Source of the DNA: Phoebastria nigripes
Taxonomy: Eukaryota; Chordata; Aves; Procellariiformes; Diomedeidae
Direction: 5' to 3'
Assembly: GCA_035582835.1 (NCBI GenBank)
Contig: JAYKAV010003133.1
Location: forward strand, 246,707 to 310,706
Length of the DNA: 64,000 nucleotides
Part shown: positions 13,291 through 28,388 of the stretch, one piece after another
How the letters are laid out: the number at the start of each line of letters is the position of its first letter
Position numbering within the stretch: the stretch's first letter is position 1
Made by a program: the position numbers and the translations under genes
Notes under the pieces: generated by a model
Databases searched by the model: none
Seen by the model: the letters and a program-made list of their open reading frames with translations, nothing else
Told to the model about the DNA's origin: nothing

Positions 13291-16072
13291 TATTTCAACA
13301 ACAAAATTCCCAATGTGTTTGTCTTCCATATCTCCTATGCGGTCCAATGATATCACCAACAGCTGAAGTTGCTTTTATTGCAAAGAGAATTTTGGGGGAG
13401 CCTGACATGTACTGGCTGTGACTGCTGTCTAGGTTAATTTCCTACTGGTCCCTTAGGAAACTCACGATGCAAACACACACTCTGACACTGCTTTATCATC
13501 TGTTGCCTGTGTAGAAATCCTCATTAGCATTAGAGTTTCCCTTTCTATTGGTAAGGTATTTCTGTGAGAAAAAACAGTACAAAAGAAAAGCAAAACCACA
13601 GAACAATGGCTGTTACTTCATATTCTAAAACATGCCTCTCTGGAGCCACTTTTTTCTCTGTACTTACACTATTAGTACAGTATATGGACTTCTGTAAAGA
13701 ATACAGCTTTATCAGCAGTAAACTGACACTATTACAACCCCTTCCACTCACCAGCAAAAGGGGATGCTACAAATGTATGAGCAATTCCAGCCTTTGGATT
13801 TATATTTCTCAAAACTTCCCAGCTCTGATGATGCTCTGCTGTGTTCCCACTTTTTGTCAGGAAATTCCATTTCAATAAAGGGTTTGACATTAATGGCATC
13901 TTGCAGTATTATTTCCTAGAGGGGGAAAATATAGTTCCACCATGTCCTTACCTGTGGTTCCAAAAAGCAAAGCAAAGTCTCACCGACTCCTGCTTCCCTT
14001 TAGTATCCCGTTACTTATCACTTTGCTTTGAATCTTCTTCTGTTCCTCAGAAAACTTCTCAGCTTTACTGACTCAAATTCCAATCCAGGAATAAAGATCC
14101 CAACTTTCACTGCTGAACAACAGCTCTCTACAACCTACCAACAGTGCAAAGAAGTTTCTAAAACCACATTCCAAGCAGCCAGTTAAAAGATCTGCCACCC
14201 TTAGTGCCAGTGAAGTTAAGGAACAAAACTCTTTTTATTCTACTATGTTACCTTAGTAGTTATCTTGGCTAGAAGAGGAAATAAAAACTTTCTTTTATCA
14301 CCTGAGAAAATGTTCTTAAAAGAGATTATTGTCCCTCACATGTTTTTAGTGCTGAGGTAATGAGGAATTTCAGTGACATAGTCATAGTGCAATTGCTCTA
14401 TAAGAAATAATATANAGTTGTAAAGATTTTCAAGACAGTTGAAATGTTAAAACATGTATTAGGCTTTGTATTTTTCTTCTGCATCATGTACACTCCATTA
14501 ATCTAAATCACTAGTGGTTCCAAAAGAACAGCATGACAGCTTCGGCCATCTGCAGTCAGGCACAACAGTATCACGTAGGTAACTAATACAAACATCTCTA
14601 TCCTTTTTTGCAGAAATGCCTTTTGGAATGCCTCTCACCTAGGATTCTTCAGGATATATTTGATTTGGAGGACTGGCTACCTCACTTGAGACTGACAATG
14701 ATAATTCCTTACATAGGTGGTGAGAACCAGATCTGGTCCAAAATATTTGTTAAGGTAAGGTTCATGGGGAAGTAAGATGGCAAGTGTTGAATCTTTGTAG
14801 ATTTGCAGATTCCTTCTATAGGCAGGAGTATTTAGCCAGGGACCAATTCCTTAAAGGCAGGGAGAAAGGTAGGGTGGAAAACAAGCTGATAAAATAGTTC
14901 AACAAGTAGAATAACTGCATTATGTTAAAGTTATTGTGTTATAGACCTAGTTACAGAAATGGAGGCTCAGAAAAATTTGAACTGAATCATATAAATTCCA
15001 GAAATCCTGGAAGTCCAGAGTTTTTGAGATTTTTACGTAACTTGTGTTTGTTATTACTGTTCATTCACCAGACACATTCCTTCCATGTCTACAGTGCGTA
15101 GTGCATTTATGTTAGATGAATTTAAAACTAGTTAGAGAAACTTGAAACAAGATAGTACAATTTTGTGTTCCATTCTAAAAGTCCACTGGATAATGATAAA
15201 ATATGGAATGATGTTCCCCAAATATTATTTTCTGCAAGTGTTTCTCTTTGAAATTCCAATTTCACCAGATGAACAGTAATGATAAATACTCCGCATATGG
15301 CACTTTTATCTGTTATAGTAGTCACACAGTCATCTCCACAGAAGCAATGGCCCCAAATACATTTTTAATCTGTTACTAGGGGCATCTTTGCATACAAAGA
15401 TTCAAGAAATTTTGAGTGATTCTTGCTTAGTTGGATATTTCTTTTTCATGGTAAGATGGACTGTCTTTTCTTCAAATTGTCATACTTCCATACAGATTAT
15501 TTCTCATCAGACATGGAGCTTGAAAGATTTGCCTGGGAACAGAAAAGGTAATACCAAGGAGTTATCGTGCATTAAGTTAGCAGCTTGGATATTATAATAG
15601 TAGCTAGTAATCCAAAATATTATGAACTTATCCGTCCTTCAAAATAACATGGAAAATGCCCATAATTAGCTTTCATTTCCTATAGAAAGCACTTAAAGGA
15701 GAGACATGAGATAATTAGCCATCACAACAGAAAGGGACTGATTTCCAGTCCAGCTGCAATTTGGTATGTACTTTTATTTTGCAGGTATTCAAACTTCAGA
15801 GGTGTTCTTTATTGCCAAGACAGCATCCCTTTTATTAATGACTTTTTCTGAAATCTCTACATGGGAATATGTTTAGTCAAAATATGTTTTTTCTACTTGA
15901 GCTTATTTAGTATAGTTTGGCTTCTTTTAGGCAACCATCATGCTCCACTGACTTGTTTCTCTGATTTAGGGAGGTGGGATACATGCCATGGCTCCTGGCT
16001 TGGCCACACTTCCAGATTTCCTTTTATGTCAACTAGGTCACAAGTGGGAAGGAGATAATGCACTCCTGGTTT

Positions 16073-16102
16073 TTTGGACACAAACACGCATTTGTGTCCA
16101 AA
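16073..16102. repeat. Perfect 12-bp-stem hairpin
   Basis: TTTGGACACAAA (16,073-16,084) and its exact reverse complement TTTGTGTCCAAA (16,091-16,102) are separated by a 6-base loop, CACGCA. No poly-T termination pattern, transposon gene or protein frame is attached. It may be a relic of an inverted-repeat element or a structured RNA stem. Confidence 0.6.
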
Positions 16103-17603
16103 GACCCAGACTGTGTGTTCCCAGATTATATATTTTAGGCATAGTTGCAGGCAGTCATTAATTGCTTTCTCAAACTAAAACTTGATTTCATTTTATGTGC
16201 TAGAGCAACCTACAAAACTACAAACATAAGATTAATTTCAGTAAATGTGTCTTCCAACTATCCCAGAATGTCTCAATGGAAAACTGATTCATGTTTTCCC
16301 TGTAAAATATTTATTCAACTGTGTAAACATGTAATGTTTATCCTGTCAAATACAATGTTTTTCTGTGGAAAAAAGAAAGAAAAAAACCCACCAAACCTTT
16401 TTAGCTTTGGTACCTAATGTACATATTTGTCCGTAATAGCATATAGACACAAAAAACTGTTGCTTTGAAATTTTGCAATCACACGTAATCTCTATGAGAG
16501 TATGGCATTCAGCATCTAGAACCGGAAAACAGAAGAATGTACTTTCATGATGGCAGAAGACTAAATATTCTATAAGGCACAGTTTATGCTCTGAGATTAC
16601 ACCTGCAATCTTAAACTGGTTGACTGTCTTCTTGTTTTACAGAAATTCTGTTCATCTGTGGTAACTGTTCTAAAATAACATTAAATCGTCTAATCATTGC
16701 AGCTCTATTTTCTTATTCATTCAAGCATATGCTCCCTATAGTCTCATATGTAGAAAGAACATAAGGATTTCCTTTCTCTTTAACTCCTATAGCTCTCCTT
16801 TGATCTGTTTCCGAGCTCTAAACATAGTGATTCGAGGGTTACCCAAAAACATACTGCATTCATTTCTTTGACAGCATTTTCACAGAAAAGTGAGATTCTG
16901 AAAGATTGAAGAAGTATATAAAGACACATTGCAAAGGGGATTTTGTCACTCTAACATCATATTTGAAATGTTAATGTTTTCACTGNCATGAAAGTTTATT
17001 ATAATCATCATAGTTTGTATATGGAGTCTTTTCTGATGCAACAAGAATTACTTGCTCTGTTTGCAGTAGTTATATGATTTCATAATTCAAATTGGCAGAT
17101 TCAAAACTGTATAAAAATATATATGAATATATGTATGCCTATATATGTATGAATGTTTATGTGAGTATCTAACAGAAAAAAACATTGTAACATAAAAACT
17201 AGGTAATACTTGTAAATCACATTCTGGTTGAATATTTCTAGTAAAGAATGAAAAAGCATTACTTGGAATGGAAATAGATTTCTTTATAATATGAACTATT
17301 TATTCATAGAAATGTCATAATAGCCATAACTGTAATGCCATCATGCTAAGAACGAATTATATTTAGGAGCCAGGCTGACCTTATTTGTCACAGACTTATT
17401 TTTCATTTTCAATTTTGCTAATAATAGTTTTTCAGAAAAACCGAAGAAAAATTGTTGAATTGATATTGTAGATTATCAAAAGCTAGGGAACTGAATATCT
17501 GTAAGACGGCTATTATTTCTTATTGAGACTACCTGTGTATCCAATTTAGGAAATACATAAGAGAAGCAAAGGTTTTCGAAGCAGGCACTCTTCTTTTGGA
17601 ATA
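16103..17603. other. AT-rich DNA without recognisable genes
   Basis: AT-rich unique sequence. A degenerate TATA/TATG microsatellite lies at about 17,113-17,162. No coding or RNA gene signal was seen. Confidence 0.6.
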
Positions 17604-17604
17604 G

Positions 17605-17629
17605 ACACACGCACACACACACACACAGA
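17605..17629. repeat. (CA)n microsatellite
   Basis: About 11 CA units with one G interruption, inside an otherwise unique region that is slightly GC-richer than its surroundings for a couple of hundred bases. Confidence 0.8.
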
Positions 17630-20600
17630 CAGATGACAGGCAGAGCTCTGGACTACATGTCCCTCAGCATAAATGGCTGGTTTCCTCGAGACTAGGGCTG
17701 TAAACTCCATTCTGAAGAGGGACGTTACAAATTACCCTTCTCCCTTGCCCTTTCCCTTGGAAGGGGAAGAGAACATCTATGAACAGCTTTTGTTCACAGC
17801 CATGCTTGTGAAGCAAATGTATTTCGTTATGTCGTAGAGATGGAGCAATCTGTCAAGGAGGGAAGGAAATTATTAGAATTCAATTTGTAAGGCTAATTGT
17901 CTGTTTAAGATAGGACTTGGGAGAAAACTGTTTTGTTTTTTTTTTTTTTAACGGGGATATTAGGCCAATTTACATGATAGGAAGTTGAAGAATGAAGACC
18001 ATGCATAGCTCACATGGGTATGAAAGTAAATGCTTGAAAAATAAGTGGGAATGTCAGGTGTTCAGAGAAAGCTACTGTTATTAAAAAAAAAATGTTTAGA
18101 AAATAAATCTGTAAAGATTCCAGATAAGTTTTAAGCACCCTGAACATGTAAGATGATGAAACACAGCANAAGCTATGCCACCCTTCATTTTATGTTCAGT
18201 ACAACGGGGTCTCTTGTTTGATCTTGGTTGACTAAATCTCATGAAATCTTATAAAACTTTCTTAATAAGCTATGTGCCAACTCTCAGTTAATTTGCACTT
18301 CTAAACAGAACTAAACTACTACCTCCTCCTCAACCATTTCCCACATTTTTCAGTATCCAATAACATATTGTACATTGATAAATAGGTTCCTTTTCTATGC
18401 TTTCAGCATGACTTTGGTTATATCCAGCCATGTTATGGCCTCTTGACAAAGTATTGAACTTTGGGAGATCATAGGTAACCAGTCTGAAAGGGATCAGATA
18501 GATTTAAGAATGAGTCCAATACTTATTTAAAATTTGGAGAGTTTCCTGAACTCACCTGCCCTTTGTACATGCCAGGTGATCGTCTTAAACATTAATATCT
18601 TTATGCAGTTGTTTCTCTTCATATAAATGACTAAATATTCTTGGTTGAGAGAGGGAAACTGAGAAACTGTTCTGAAACTAGAATTCACTCCTGTGAAGGA
18701 CCATGGTAGAGTTGAAATCTCTTCTTCAGTTAATATTTATATATGTGGAAAACAAAATGCAACAGGAGACATGGAGACAGACCTTTTCTGACTATACAGC
18801 TGTCTCATGTTTTGAGTATTAATTTGAGAGAAGAGGCAGTGAGGTTCAAAAAATATTAGTTAGTGGAGGATGGACAGGTCTCACTTTGGAAAGGAAAAAC
18901 ATTTTCATGAGGAAAAATCGGGGATGTATGTTGTTTTGAATTATTTTTGATTGATTTGCAATAAACTGTTCCCTCAGAAGGATCCTCTTCCTTTCCACTT
19001 ACTGCCCAGAAGTTTAGTTCCAAATTCATGAGAGCTTACTAACTCCTTGGAACAGAAAAGCATTTTTGCTTTCTTTTTTGCTTTCTCTCTCTAACTCCAG
19101 TGTTGATGTCCCATATATATGCTGACACAATACTAATAATATCACCAAAAAATTACAAAAACACCAATAACATTCTGTAATAACCTGAACACAGAGAAGT
19201 CCAGAAAAGAACTCTGTTAAATAGGGCAGGCTTCTACTGACAAAATTTACAACAAAATTTGCTGTGGAAGGCATTTTTTCTCATTAGCAAGTAAAAGAGC
19301 AAGGCATTTGTTAAGATGAAAGATAATCTTTCTTACTTAATAAAAACCAAATGTAATAGTTGCCATAACAAAAGGGACACTCCAAGAATGAAATTACCAC
19401 ATATTTCATATTTTTGATTCTAGCACAAACATAACTTCTCTTCTTTATACTACAAATCACTGTATATTTTCCCCAGATCTTACTGGATATAGAGAATAAT
19501 AATGGCTTGGAATAAAATAACTTTTATATTCACTGCTTAAGATTAAAAAGGATAATGTTCATTAATTCTACTGAATATTCTTCCATATTTAAATCTGCAC
19601 TCAGTCCTGATACTTTTATTTTTCTCCTTCAACATAAGACTGTGCTTTCACTGGACCTGATCAAACTCCTGTATTTTTAAGTTGGACTTTTCCTACTGAA
19701 TGTAAAAGGTTCAGGTTCGCAACCTTACTGTGTTGTGCATAAATATACAATAAAAGGCATATTTATGCACCACATCAGCTTCACAAATTCAGTTTAAGAT
19801 ACATGGTAATGCTAAGCTAAGAAAGGCAAAAAGCAAAAACATGTGATAAGGGAATACGGGAAAAAAATGCCTTTCTGTCCAGATGTTGTAAGGTGATATT
19901 TATGACTGGCAAACAGCTGACAGAGAAATACCCCACAGTTTTTTTCATTAGGAATATGCAAATGGTTAATACAAAAAGGTTCCAGACCATTAAGCATGCT
20001 AAGGTCAACAATAATTTTATTAAATCATTCCAAAATCTGACAGGAAGGCTATGCAGTCTCTGAAGGACAAATCTTATGTACTCACAATGGGTTACCAGCA
20101 TCGTGAACAAACTATGCTAGCAACGGATTTCTCAGGTAACAATAAAAATGGAAATACTACAGCCTTAAACTGATAAAACCATGCAGCAAAATCCTACCCA
20201 CATATACAATGCGATATTTTGGCTATAACCGGCTCTTACTACAACTGGCTTTGAACATTAATTACAATCTTTGCAACCAAGTCTTTGCACTCAGATTTTA
20301 ACACTCTGATTTTTTCAAAAGTAGGAAAAAACACCATGGTTTGCAAGGAAACTGAAAAACTATTTCATTAACCCATGACCTGTTAGCCATTATTACTACT
20401 TCATGTCTTCACATTCCGTTCAAATCATCACACTCCTCTGAAAACATGTTTTCCCCTGTAATTACTAACATCTCTTGAAACAGTAGAAGCTTCTTTGAAA
20501 TAAGCAGACATCGTACAGAGGTGAGCAGTAACATGCAAACTCTCCTCTCTCCATTGCTATTGCAAATAAGTGCTAGAAATAGTTTTGCATCCCCGACTGA

Positions 20601-23600
20601 TACTGTTTTTTCAGGCTTTTCTTGTATAAACTGCTATCTAGTTGCTTTCTCCTCCATTAGAGGTTTGTATAATAAAATAATGGCAAACAGTTGATAACAA
20701 GTTAGCCATCACAGAAGCAAAGTGAAAACTGATCAACCTTTCATCTTTACAGAGGATTTCTTCTGGACAATGTTGGAGACCAAAGAGCTATCATCTCTAT
20801 GCACACACCAAAACCAAAAAGGTCCTTGAGCTGTTACATGTATATTTTTTATAGATGTTATGTATATGTTATATGGATATGGATGCTGTATATATAGTAA
20901 ATAAGCAGGGGCACATATATATGGCAGAAACACCAGTAGCACATTACTGTAGCTGAGGTAGTCACTCTAAGCCATCTTTAACAGTAATGGATGGAAATAG
21001 ACATCTCAAGGGCAATTAATTGGAGCAATTTTGGATTACTATGTTAAGGTGAGATAAAACTCTTCCGTAGTGTCTATTTTCCCCTATTGATTAGATAGCA
21101 TAGCTAAGGTGAATAGCTAAGACTTAGCATCTAATTTTCAGGCACTTAATTTAGAGCAAATACATACAATCCTGAAGAGCATCATGGACTATACAACAGT
21201 ATTTGTCCTTTTGATAAAGAAACATGCCAAGCCTGTACTCTGGAAATTATATATTTGAAGGGAAAGCAATCTGAATTTGGAAACCCTAAGGTCTTTATTT
21301 CATTTTTCACTTGTCCTAAGCAATTTCTTACCTCTTATCATGCCACACACCCTTCTCCATGCTTTTTACAGGTTTGGAGATTTCTATGTGTTTGCATTTC
21401 CAGAAATTCATGAAATATTTACAATTTGCAAATACCAGGCTCCATTACCATAGTAGAAAATTTACTGATAAAAAGCTGTGTCATAAAATATGCTGATGTT
21501 TAATATGAAGATTTGCATTCACAGCTTTTACAATATACTAATATTGTGTTAATATAGCTTATAGTGATAGAAATTAAATCCTTAGCAATAGGAATTTTTA
21601 ACTTGTTAATCAGAAAAATCAGCCCTTTCTGGGGTATAAATTACTGTTTCTGTAGTTTTCACAATTTATTAAATAAATGTGGCTTCAATTGTTACTGATC
21701 CTGTACATTTTTTCCTTAAAGATGAAATTCAAATTACAAAATAAGGAGGTTCTAGAAAATAATGGTAGATTTATTATCCATGAGGAGAAAGCTCAAAGCT
21801 ATTTTTAGAATGTAGTTATCTTACACAGGAAGCAAACAAAAGCTTCGCTTTACATTTCTGAAGTCAAGAGGGCCACTCCTTTGTTTACTGAGAGACATCC
21901 ATTGAAATGCTTTCCTTGGCCATAACATATAAAAAAAACCTGTGATGTGTGATACTTCAGCTGATTTATTGGCTAGCAAAAGAATGCTGTGGGTATACAG
22001 CCACATAAGCAGGAAAAATGCCAGTAAGTTTACTACAACTACTTGCAAATAAGGTATGAGACGTTTATGTCATCAAGAAAAATATCTGCAGTCAAATATT
22101 CATTCCCAGTTACTTGGAAATACGGCAGTTATTCAAACAAAATTCTGGGCCAAATTCAGCTACAGTATAACTAGGCTTATCTACACAATTACACATAATA
22201 ATAATTTCTCCTCATCAGANTTTCTCAAAATGGGATTTCTGCTCTTAAAGGCAGAATGAGACCAATGTTTTAATTTCTGCTCTGAATTGCATGGAGCGGG
22301 CGGTTGAATGTGGCTCTCTACCACTCAGATAACCATCTCTCTGATGTTGAGCTGTCCCTTTCCTTTTTATTAATCTGCTTTTTCTCTCTCCTCCCAATAA
22401 TGATTCACACTTGTCCTGACAAGGGATTCACAGAGTCTCCCAAACACCTTGAGTCAAGACATCTGTTGTGTGAAGTGTATTCTTTCCTTGATGAAGAGGA
22501 TTAATACAAAGGACGTTTCATCACCAAGTTTCACAGCAACCCCTTCCAGTCCTTGTCAGTGCATTTTGGCCTTCTCGCTTCACCCACAGTGATATTTGTA
22601 TACATTATCTGAGCGTGTTCCCTGCCTTTTAAGATGCAAGGACAGAGAAAGATTTTACCAGTTTCACTGTCAAACACCACCACCTGTAGAGACTGCCTGA
22701 TTGTAGTACAAACCAGTCTCTCTTGCTATCTGAAAATATCACATCAGCCCAACAAAAAAGAGCTTTGGCAGCAAGTTGTTTAGTTCCAAGATGGATTTAC
22801 TTTTATATAAGAACAAAAAAGATGTTTTTATAGTCATGTAGGGCCAATATTTGTCTCTGTTGATTGAGGTGGAGAACTGCACATAGGTGAGGAAATTAAT
22901 TTAAATTATGCTTCCTCATGATTTAGGGTCTCCAAGGCAGCAACTCACAAAACAGTAGCAAGCAGAATCTGGACGCAAGCCATGCTCTTAATAAATTACT
23001 TGACTGGGTGGCTAAGGCTGATCATCATCATCTCATCTATGCAGGTCAGAGATCTTTTTAAGCAAGACAGTGTAAAAGCCTTTTAATACGGTATACACAC
23101 ACTGCACTTAAGCCAAGTTTATCAAGTTTTGTACTAGTAACCTGCCATCGGAAGAAGCAGTACAGCACCATTTCTCCTACAGACCTGTATTTCTCAGGTT
23201 CATCAGTACGTGATTGCAGTCCTTTGGGCTACGTTCTGAGAGAGAGGTCCTTATGGTACAAAGCCCTTATGACAGATTTCTTCTTAGATCTTCGTCTTTA
23301 TATGTTAACGCAAAACATAGAGCTGCCATTCAAGCTTTTCCCACTGTCATCTTTGCTAGTAAGTACCTTTGCAGCTTTATATGGCTGTCAACGTACTGAA
23401 AAATAACAGGCTAGTGCCCCTGCCAGAAGTAGATAGAGTTATAGTGCGGGGATAGTCAAAGGAATTAAATGTGTTAAAGTTGTATCTTATCCCTCCTTCC
23501 CAACTTGGGTTCTTGATTTCTCAACAAACATTTCTCACAGATTTGCTCATCCCCTTGAAAAATTAGAAAGAATATTTCTCAGAGTCACACTATAAAGCCA

Positions 23601-25401
23601 TGTCCATGGCATTTTAAAAACAGAGGGCTGACGATTTACTTTGCAATGACAAAAGGCTTGATCAGCACTTCTTCACTTCAGGCCATTATTCTGTGAAGTA
23701 CCTCTCACGCTGACTCTCAAAAATCATAACTGAACTGAAAGGTAAAGGCACTGCATGGAGAGCGATCTGCCAGTTCAGTCCTTTACAGATCTGCATTTCT
23801 ACTGCAGTCAATGCACCCGGTTGAGGGTGTAGTCTGAGCGCTGAATTTGTCTTATTGAAATAAATAGTATAAGCATGTAATTGATAATCACCTATTATGT
23901 TTAAAAAAGTGATTTAACATTCATTTAAATAAATACAGCACAAAACCAATAGTGTGGAGAGTTGTGAGGAAAATGACAGGAAAAGAGAATTTTTCAAGGA
24001 GCAACACTGATTTTCTGCATTTTTAAAACACTATTACAATTGAATTTTAATATAATTACAATTATTTTACTTTAGGTACCACATTATACAAAATGTATTG
24101 TTACTTGGTTTTGTAAATCTGCCAATTGCAAAGTCTCTTGTCATTTCTGTTGCCATTAGTGAATTGTCTATAATCATCTTCAACCAAAGATACACAAATA
24201 ATAGTAAGAATAAGAATAAGAGTATATTTTGGCAATCTACAAATTCATCACTTAGAATAAAGTGACAAAGTAAAAATCCATAAACTCAATAAAAAGTAAT
24301 TAAACTGCCATATTTCCTTGTTTATATTCTGAATGGATCTGGATAGTTATTAATTTATTGACCTTTATGGATACATTGTCTCAAGACCTTTCAAAGAAAC
24401 AGGGTAACATTTATTTTCATAATTTTTAAGACAAATAGATTTGGACACCAGGGTTGACCAAAGATGTATCAGTTCATTTTTTTAAAAATCAAGCAATTTT
24501 TCTGTTTTACTGATGTATCTCTAGACTAATTTATGATTTTGGTCTTCTATTTAAAACAAACACCTGAATAAAATGCAGTATCATAGTATTAACTTCAATA
24601 GTCCTTCTTAAAGATCTATTGTGGGACTAGGATGAAGATGTCACTGCAATATTTATTGTATTTATGAAAGTCCTATTTAAGACTCCTCTTTACCCATTTC
24701 TGTAGTTCTGTGTCAATAACATGTTCATAGTTCTTTCTTTACACCTCTGTCTTTCTGTTTTACTTTCTATTTCTGCTCTGCTGTCCCTGCAGTGTTCCCA
24801 TTCTAATAAAATCCACTAAACATGTATGTGGAGCAGAGGGTAAAATCATAGTTTATTTCAGCTGTGAATGGGAAAAACAAGTATTTTCTGCCACCTTTGT
24901 TGAATCCTTGTTATTGAAACCAGCCTGATGTTATCTGCCTCTGTCCCCTTATCTAGTAGTGTTTGAACATTTTTTTGGATTAGAAGAAAATGAGCCCAGC
25001 AGTAAAATCTTATCTCAATTGACTATGTCTACAGTGCTAAATAAAATAGGACTAGAGAGCAAGCTCAAACCCTGAACCCAACCACTCATACTGCTTAATT
25101 ATTAACATACTCTCTGGCATGGTTTTCACCTGTATGATCTAGCACTCTCCTAGAAAATGCTTGGGATTGCATGAGCCAAGAGCCAGTCCCACACCCAGAG
25201 CTTTCTCCACCCTGCTGTCCCCTACTACCCATCCCTCCCACCTCCAGCACTATTCCAGCAAGGCTTGTACCTCAAATGCACCCACATGCCTTACCTATGA
25301 CACCCCAGAACCTGTAACAGATGCCCTCAGCAACATGCTCTGAAAACAAGATGCCAGTAGGCTGCAACGTTCTTTCATTATTTCAAACATTTTAACTGAA
25401 T

Positions 25402-25418
25402 AAAAAAAAAAAAAAAAA
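25402..25418. repeat. Poly(A) tract, A17
   Basis: Homopolymer run of 17 A with no recognisable retroposon body upstream. Confidence 0.75.
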
Positions 25419-26050
25419 GGAAAATGGGAAGTCATTATTATACTTATGGATAGAAGGATACCATCCCAGGCACAGGTCCAAGGTCAAGAATATTGCGTGG
25501 ATACGGCCAGTCTGTATCAGTCAGCCTTAGAGCTGAAGAGTGCTCCCCGGCTGTTTGAAGGTTTGCCTGTTTTCAACTACAGGTGTCAGCAGTTGTTGCC
25601 GGGGTGAAGATGCAGGTCAGTGCTATTGGTGATGCAGAAAGTCACTGAACTTGGCAAGGTTTAGCTATTCATTGGTAATGCATTCTCAGTATGGAGAGAG
25701 TCTAGAGGAAGGNTTTTTTTTTTTAATCTAAAGAGGCTTCTCTAACCATTTTGGGTTCAGATGCTAAGTCCTTTCCTTANGCTAAACATATAAACAATCA
25801 AGCAGGTCTCACCTTTTTTAAAACACACCTGATGCTACCTACCCTTTGAATGTAGCCCATTTTATAAATATTTTGCAGGGAATTATTTATTTCCCTTCAA
25901 CTCCAACAAAAGTAAATCCACAGCTTTCATATCTCAAGCAAATGCCCTCACTACAAGACTATAGCTTAGCTTGGGGCTGACAGTGATACCCAAAGCACCC
26001 AGCTAGAAAGGTTAGGTTTGGATCTACTCCATACTGGGTGAATAATTTAT

Positions 26051-26073
26051 GTTATTGTTATTATTATTATTTT
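26051..26073. repeat. (TTA)n microsatellite
   Basis: Trinucleotide run of about seven units with one G interruption. Simple sequence only. Confidence 0.7.
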
Positions 26074-28363
26074 GTTTTAATCCCAAACCTAATTTAATGT
26101 GCATAAATTATCTAGGGAGCAATGATTAAACCCCATGTATATTGCCTTCCGTCAGAATGCTCCAACCTCTAAACAAGTGCACACACCACAGTAATCACAT
26201 CTGTTTTCCCAACAATGGTTTCTGAAGGAAGAGGTTGTGGCTTGGCATAGGTTGAACTCTCTGTTGCCAGTTCATAAGACTGTCTGATGTACAGTTACTA
26301 GATTGGATCCTTTGGGAAACAGCCTTTAGGTTTCTAAATCATAACGGAATTCAGATGCAGAGAAGGCAATGCTGCTCAAGACAAAGTAATTCTGCAGTCA
26401 TATATGTACGTACAAAGCTTTAGACTGAAAGAGAGGTGCTAATTGAATACAGACATCTCCAGAGTTAGAAGTCACTGAAGAGTATGTGCCTTCTGAGATT
26501 TAGGTATCTTGATCTGTTTCAGGTGTGGAAAGTAGGGAACCCAAAATTCAACCTAAGAGCATCATGGAAAATCAATTCTAAAAGTCATAGCAAAAGACAT
26601 TGCTCCATCAAAATAATATAAAGGCTACTATCTGAATAGCTGCAGGGAATAGGGAACCCAGACCTGAAGGAGATCAGAATTGTATTTTTGGTTTGTGTAG
26701 GAAATTGAAGGGAAAAAAAGTGCTGGGAGGGAATCTGCCTGGCCTCTGCAAATGCAGCAAAGGATTATCAACTTTGGAGGGAATAGCTATTTGTTTTTTG
26801 GCATAATTTTTATGGTGTGCTTCAAAAATTGTTTTGTGCATGAGTCACCCTAAGACTATTATTAAATCAATAGTTGACTACCATTGTAAATGGTCTCAAT
26901 CAAGAACCAGCATAAACTCCATAAATTAATGAAGATGCTTGTACTACTACACTTCTTAATGGACAGGTTGATCTAACTACTACTGCAGTGAAGGAAAATA
27001 TTTCACTCTCAAGTTTACATCCTGAGTTCTTTGAATGAATAAGTTTTACCCTTTCTTGAGTCAATAAGTAGCTAATNGGCCATTAATTACAGGGAGCAAC
27101 TTGCAGCTTGGAAAAAACCCCAAACCCAGACATTTGTATCTTCAAAAAGGTAAGTCAGAGTTTAATTTAAAAAGAGCATTGTCAAAATAAGGTAAAGATA
27201 AATATGTGAATAAGGAGAGAGTGAACTGGCTGTGAACAGAAACCTTGGATTGTTGATACTGTACCCCATTTGAGTATAACGAGATCACGACACTTATCAG
27301 AGAGGAGAAGTTCTGAAATTAATCCATCTGAAGTGAGGAATTGTGGGAAGAAAATATTGAGGAACTCTGGGGAAGAAAAGTTTATTTTAATATAGATGTC
27401 TAAATCTTAAAAATTATTATAACAGCATAGTCAGCAATAGCAGGAGATTGAACTTGATTGCCAAAGATATCCTTTGAAATCCTGTTTCTGAGATCTATAA
27501 AAAACAAACCTCTGGTGGTGCTGTACATGCACACTTCCTCTCAACAAAATTTTAGGTTCTCAGTCAGACACTTACATGAGTTTCCTAGAAACCTTGAAAC
27601 TGCATAATCAGGAGTTCCTGTAGTGTAAACAAATATAATTTACATCATCCATGTTCCTTCTTTCAAAACCAAGTTTACATAACATTATAGTTTAAAATGA
27701 CCTCTTGTTTCCTCTTACTCATTTTGATTTAAGCCAGGCTCTAATTCCATCTACAAACTTTTAAACCATCAGATTATGCAAAACCACCTATTCTTAATTT
27801 TCTGTGTGTATGTGTAGGTGGGGCAGAGAGAAGGGAGAGTTTTGTATTAAGTAGGTACTAATGTGGCAGGAAATAGGATCTGTTGTAATTCTGACTGACG
27901 TCCCCTAGCTCAGTCTATGAAATACGCTGAGAGACATGACAAAGAAAACAAAGTGTGGCAAAAATGGAGTCAGGGAAGTCACTAAACCCCATGAGCAGAG
28001 GACTAGAGGGAGTGACTGCCATGTTGCCATATTGTCCTTGTTCATACAGTCATGTTCCAAATTTGCAGTGCATCAGCATCTTAATATTTTTTTCTGAATC
28101 TTCATTTATGCATTTCCGTTCTTTAAGTCAAACAAATTAATTTTGTATCTCCAACCTTTGGTGCATTTGAGAAACTAGAAATAGTTCTTCTCCCCTTTCC
28201 TGTAACTGCAGTAATTTAGTAACATGATGCAAAATGAAACCTACCCCGTAACAAACACCCTCATTGTGCCAAGCATTCCCAATGATACCCTTTAATTCTC
28301 TTCCATCCTAATCCATTGAAGGACTGCGGCTAAGGCTGTTGTCAGACGAGCAGAGATGAGTAG

Positions 28364-28388
28364 AGATGATGATGATGTTGATGATGAT
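28364..28388. repeat. (GAT)n microsatellite
   Basis: About eight GAT/GTT trinucleotides in a row. A minus-strand frame across it reads isoleucine-rich, which is a by-product of the repeat. Confidence 0.7.

Larger units (their letters stand above)
8637..16072. other. AT-rich DNA without recognisable genes
   Basis: AT-rich, low-CpG sequence with homopolymer tracts. The longest open frames (minus 11,788-12,132, 114 codons; plus 13,564-13,878, 104 codons) show no domain, motif or credible exon structure. No transposon termini were recognised. Confidence 0.6.
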
